Part shown: positions 5,843 through 6,437 of the stretch, one piece after another
How positions within the stretch are numbered: the stretch's first letter is position 1
Layout of the letters: the number at the start of each line of letters is the position of its first letter
Source: DATBHW01 sp046704085
GTDB taxonomy: Bacteria; Chloroflexota; Ktedonobacteria; Ktedonobacterales; DATBGS01
DNA: 6,437 nt
Assembly: GCA_046704085.1 (NCBI GenBank)
Contig: JBJKSJ010000376.1
Span: forward strand, 1-6,437
Direction: 5' to 3'
Program-made: the position numbers and the translations under genes
The notes under the pieces: generated by a model
What the model saw: only the letters and a program-made list of their open reading frames with translations
Told to the model about the DNA's origin: nothing
The model's database searches: none

Positions 5843-6437
5843 TCAGCGCGGCGCTTTGTTGGCGCGCGGCGCGAAGTGGCGCACATGCTCTGGCACAGGC
5901 GTCTCTGCCTTCAAGCGCGGGTCGGCGACGGGCGCCAGCGCCTCCAGGCGCAAGGGCAGTTCGCCCGCCCAGATGTCCAGCGCGTAGTCTGGGCGCGCAT
6001 CCTTGGGCGGGCCGCTGCGCACCTTCGCTGAGGCTTCCTCCAGCGGAACCACCAGCACCTGCGTAGCCCTCAGTTCTTTGGGATTGGGGCCGCGCACCTC
6101 CGCCGAGCGACCAGGGACGACCTGCTCGACCAGCGCGCTCAGCGCCGCTACCTTCTCCGCGCGGTCCGTGACAACCTGCCCCCGCCCCAGGATGACCACC
6201 GAGCGAAAGTTGACCGAATGATGGAAGGCGGAGCGCGCCAGCACAAGTCCATCCATATGCGTGACCGTGATGCACAGCGGGATGCCGCCCTCCTGAGATT
6301 GCAGCATGCGACTGAGCGGGGAGCCATGCAGATAGAGCTTCTCGCCAACCCGCGCGTAGAGGGTCGGAATGACAAACGGCTGCTCGCCTCGCGCAAAGCC
6401 GACGTGGCAGAGAAAACCCGCGTCCAGAATGGCGTGG
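5843..6437 (-). CDS. NimA-like flavin-binding protein (PNPOx fold), N-terminus beyond the window
   Basis: The minus-strand frame is open to the right edge, giving 197 visible residues; the family is usually 200-240 aa, so perhaps 10-40 residues lie outside. An internal ATG at 6307 is not the true start, because the coding signal continues upstream through HAILDAGFLCHVGF and FVIPTLYARVGEKLYLHG. These are the first strands of the split-barrel pyridoxamine 5'-phosphate oxidase fold. Next come CITVTHMDGLVLARSAFHHS and VNFRSVVILGRG, the core that lines the flavin pocket, then PGRSAEVR, ATQVLVVPLEEASAKVR and GPPKD ... WAGELPL, which are typical of the flavin-nucleotide-binding (COG3467/Pyridox_ox_2, NimA-related) family. 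Members bind FMN or related flavins; some NimA proteins reduce nitroimidazoles, but most have no known substrate. It converges with the transporter operon and is not co-transcribed with it. Confidence 0.88.
   Translation of the reverse strand, partial: HAILDAGFLCHVGFARGEQPFVIPTLYARVGEKLYLHGSPLSRMLQSQEGGIPLCITVTHMDGLVLARSAFHHSVNFRSVVILGRGQVVTDRAEKVAALSALVEQVVPGRSAEVRGPNPKELRATQVLVVPLEEASAKVRSGPPKDARPDYALDIWAGELPLRLEALAPVADPRLKAETPVPEHVRHFAPRANKAPR

Noticed and set aside
4608..6275. Long minus-strand open frame opposite both ATPases and in another frame of the flavoprotein gene
   Set aside because: It crosses two ATPases with complete catalytic motifs, the hairpin-rich intergenic gap and the flavoprotein gene in a different frame, and has no coherent domain.
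5843..6307. Flavoprotein gene starting at the internal ATG at 6307
   Set aside because: The same frame continues upstream to the window edge with residues typical of the first strands of this fold, so the true start is outside the window.

Overview
The window is a GC-rich bacterial segment whose coding strand is strongly biased toward G or C at third codon positions. Gene starts carry recognisable Shine-Dalgarno sequences. The gene mix (a DinB-like protein with a HicB-like front end, a very large FtsX-type permease beside two MacB/LolD-type ATPases, and a NimA-like flavoprotein) and the hairpin-rich intergenic repeat suggest a soil-type Chloroflexota (Ktedonobacteria-like) or similar high-GC Gram-positive-like lineage. 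That assignment is inference from general family knowledge; no marker gene is present to prove it.

Layout: positions 1-184 hold no confident gene but contain several palindromes and a strong stem-loop (93-119). A DinB-like protein follows (185-862, +). Positions 863-1016 form a regulatory gap with a perfect TATAAT box and two dyads. Next comes a three-gene + strand operon: a 994-aa FtsX/MacB-type permease (1017-4001), an ABC ATPase with an extra C-terminal AbrB/SpoVT-like domain (4027-5001), and a second, standard ABC ATPase (4998-5687) whose start overlaps the previous stop as ATGA. A 155-base convergent intergenic region follows (5688-5842), built of two degenerate 36-base direct repeats and a row of five hairpins. 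The last gene runs on the minus strand off the right edge: a pyridoxamine-phosphate-oxidase-fold (NimA/flavin-nucleotide-binding) protein missing only its N-terminus (5843-6437).

How the genes work together: the permease has two FtsX-like halves on one chain (about 10 membrane segments, two large extracytoplasmic domains), so one permease chain plus one copy of each ATPase would make a complete transporter. The machine is of the mechanotransmission type (MacB/LolCDE/YknYZ-like) that moves lipoproteins, peptides or drugs from the outer leaflet rather than importing small solutes. Its substrate cannot be read from the sequence. The most unusual element is the AbrB-like barrel domain fused to only one of the two ATPases. 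The flanking DinB-like and flavoprotein genes are probably not part of the transporter.
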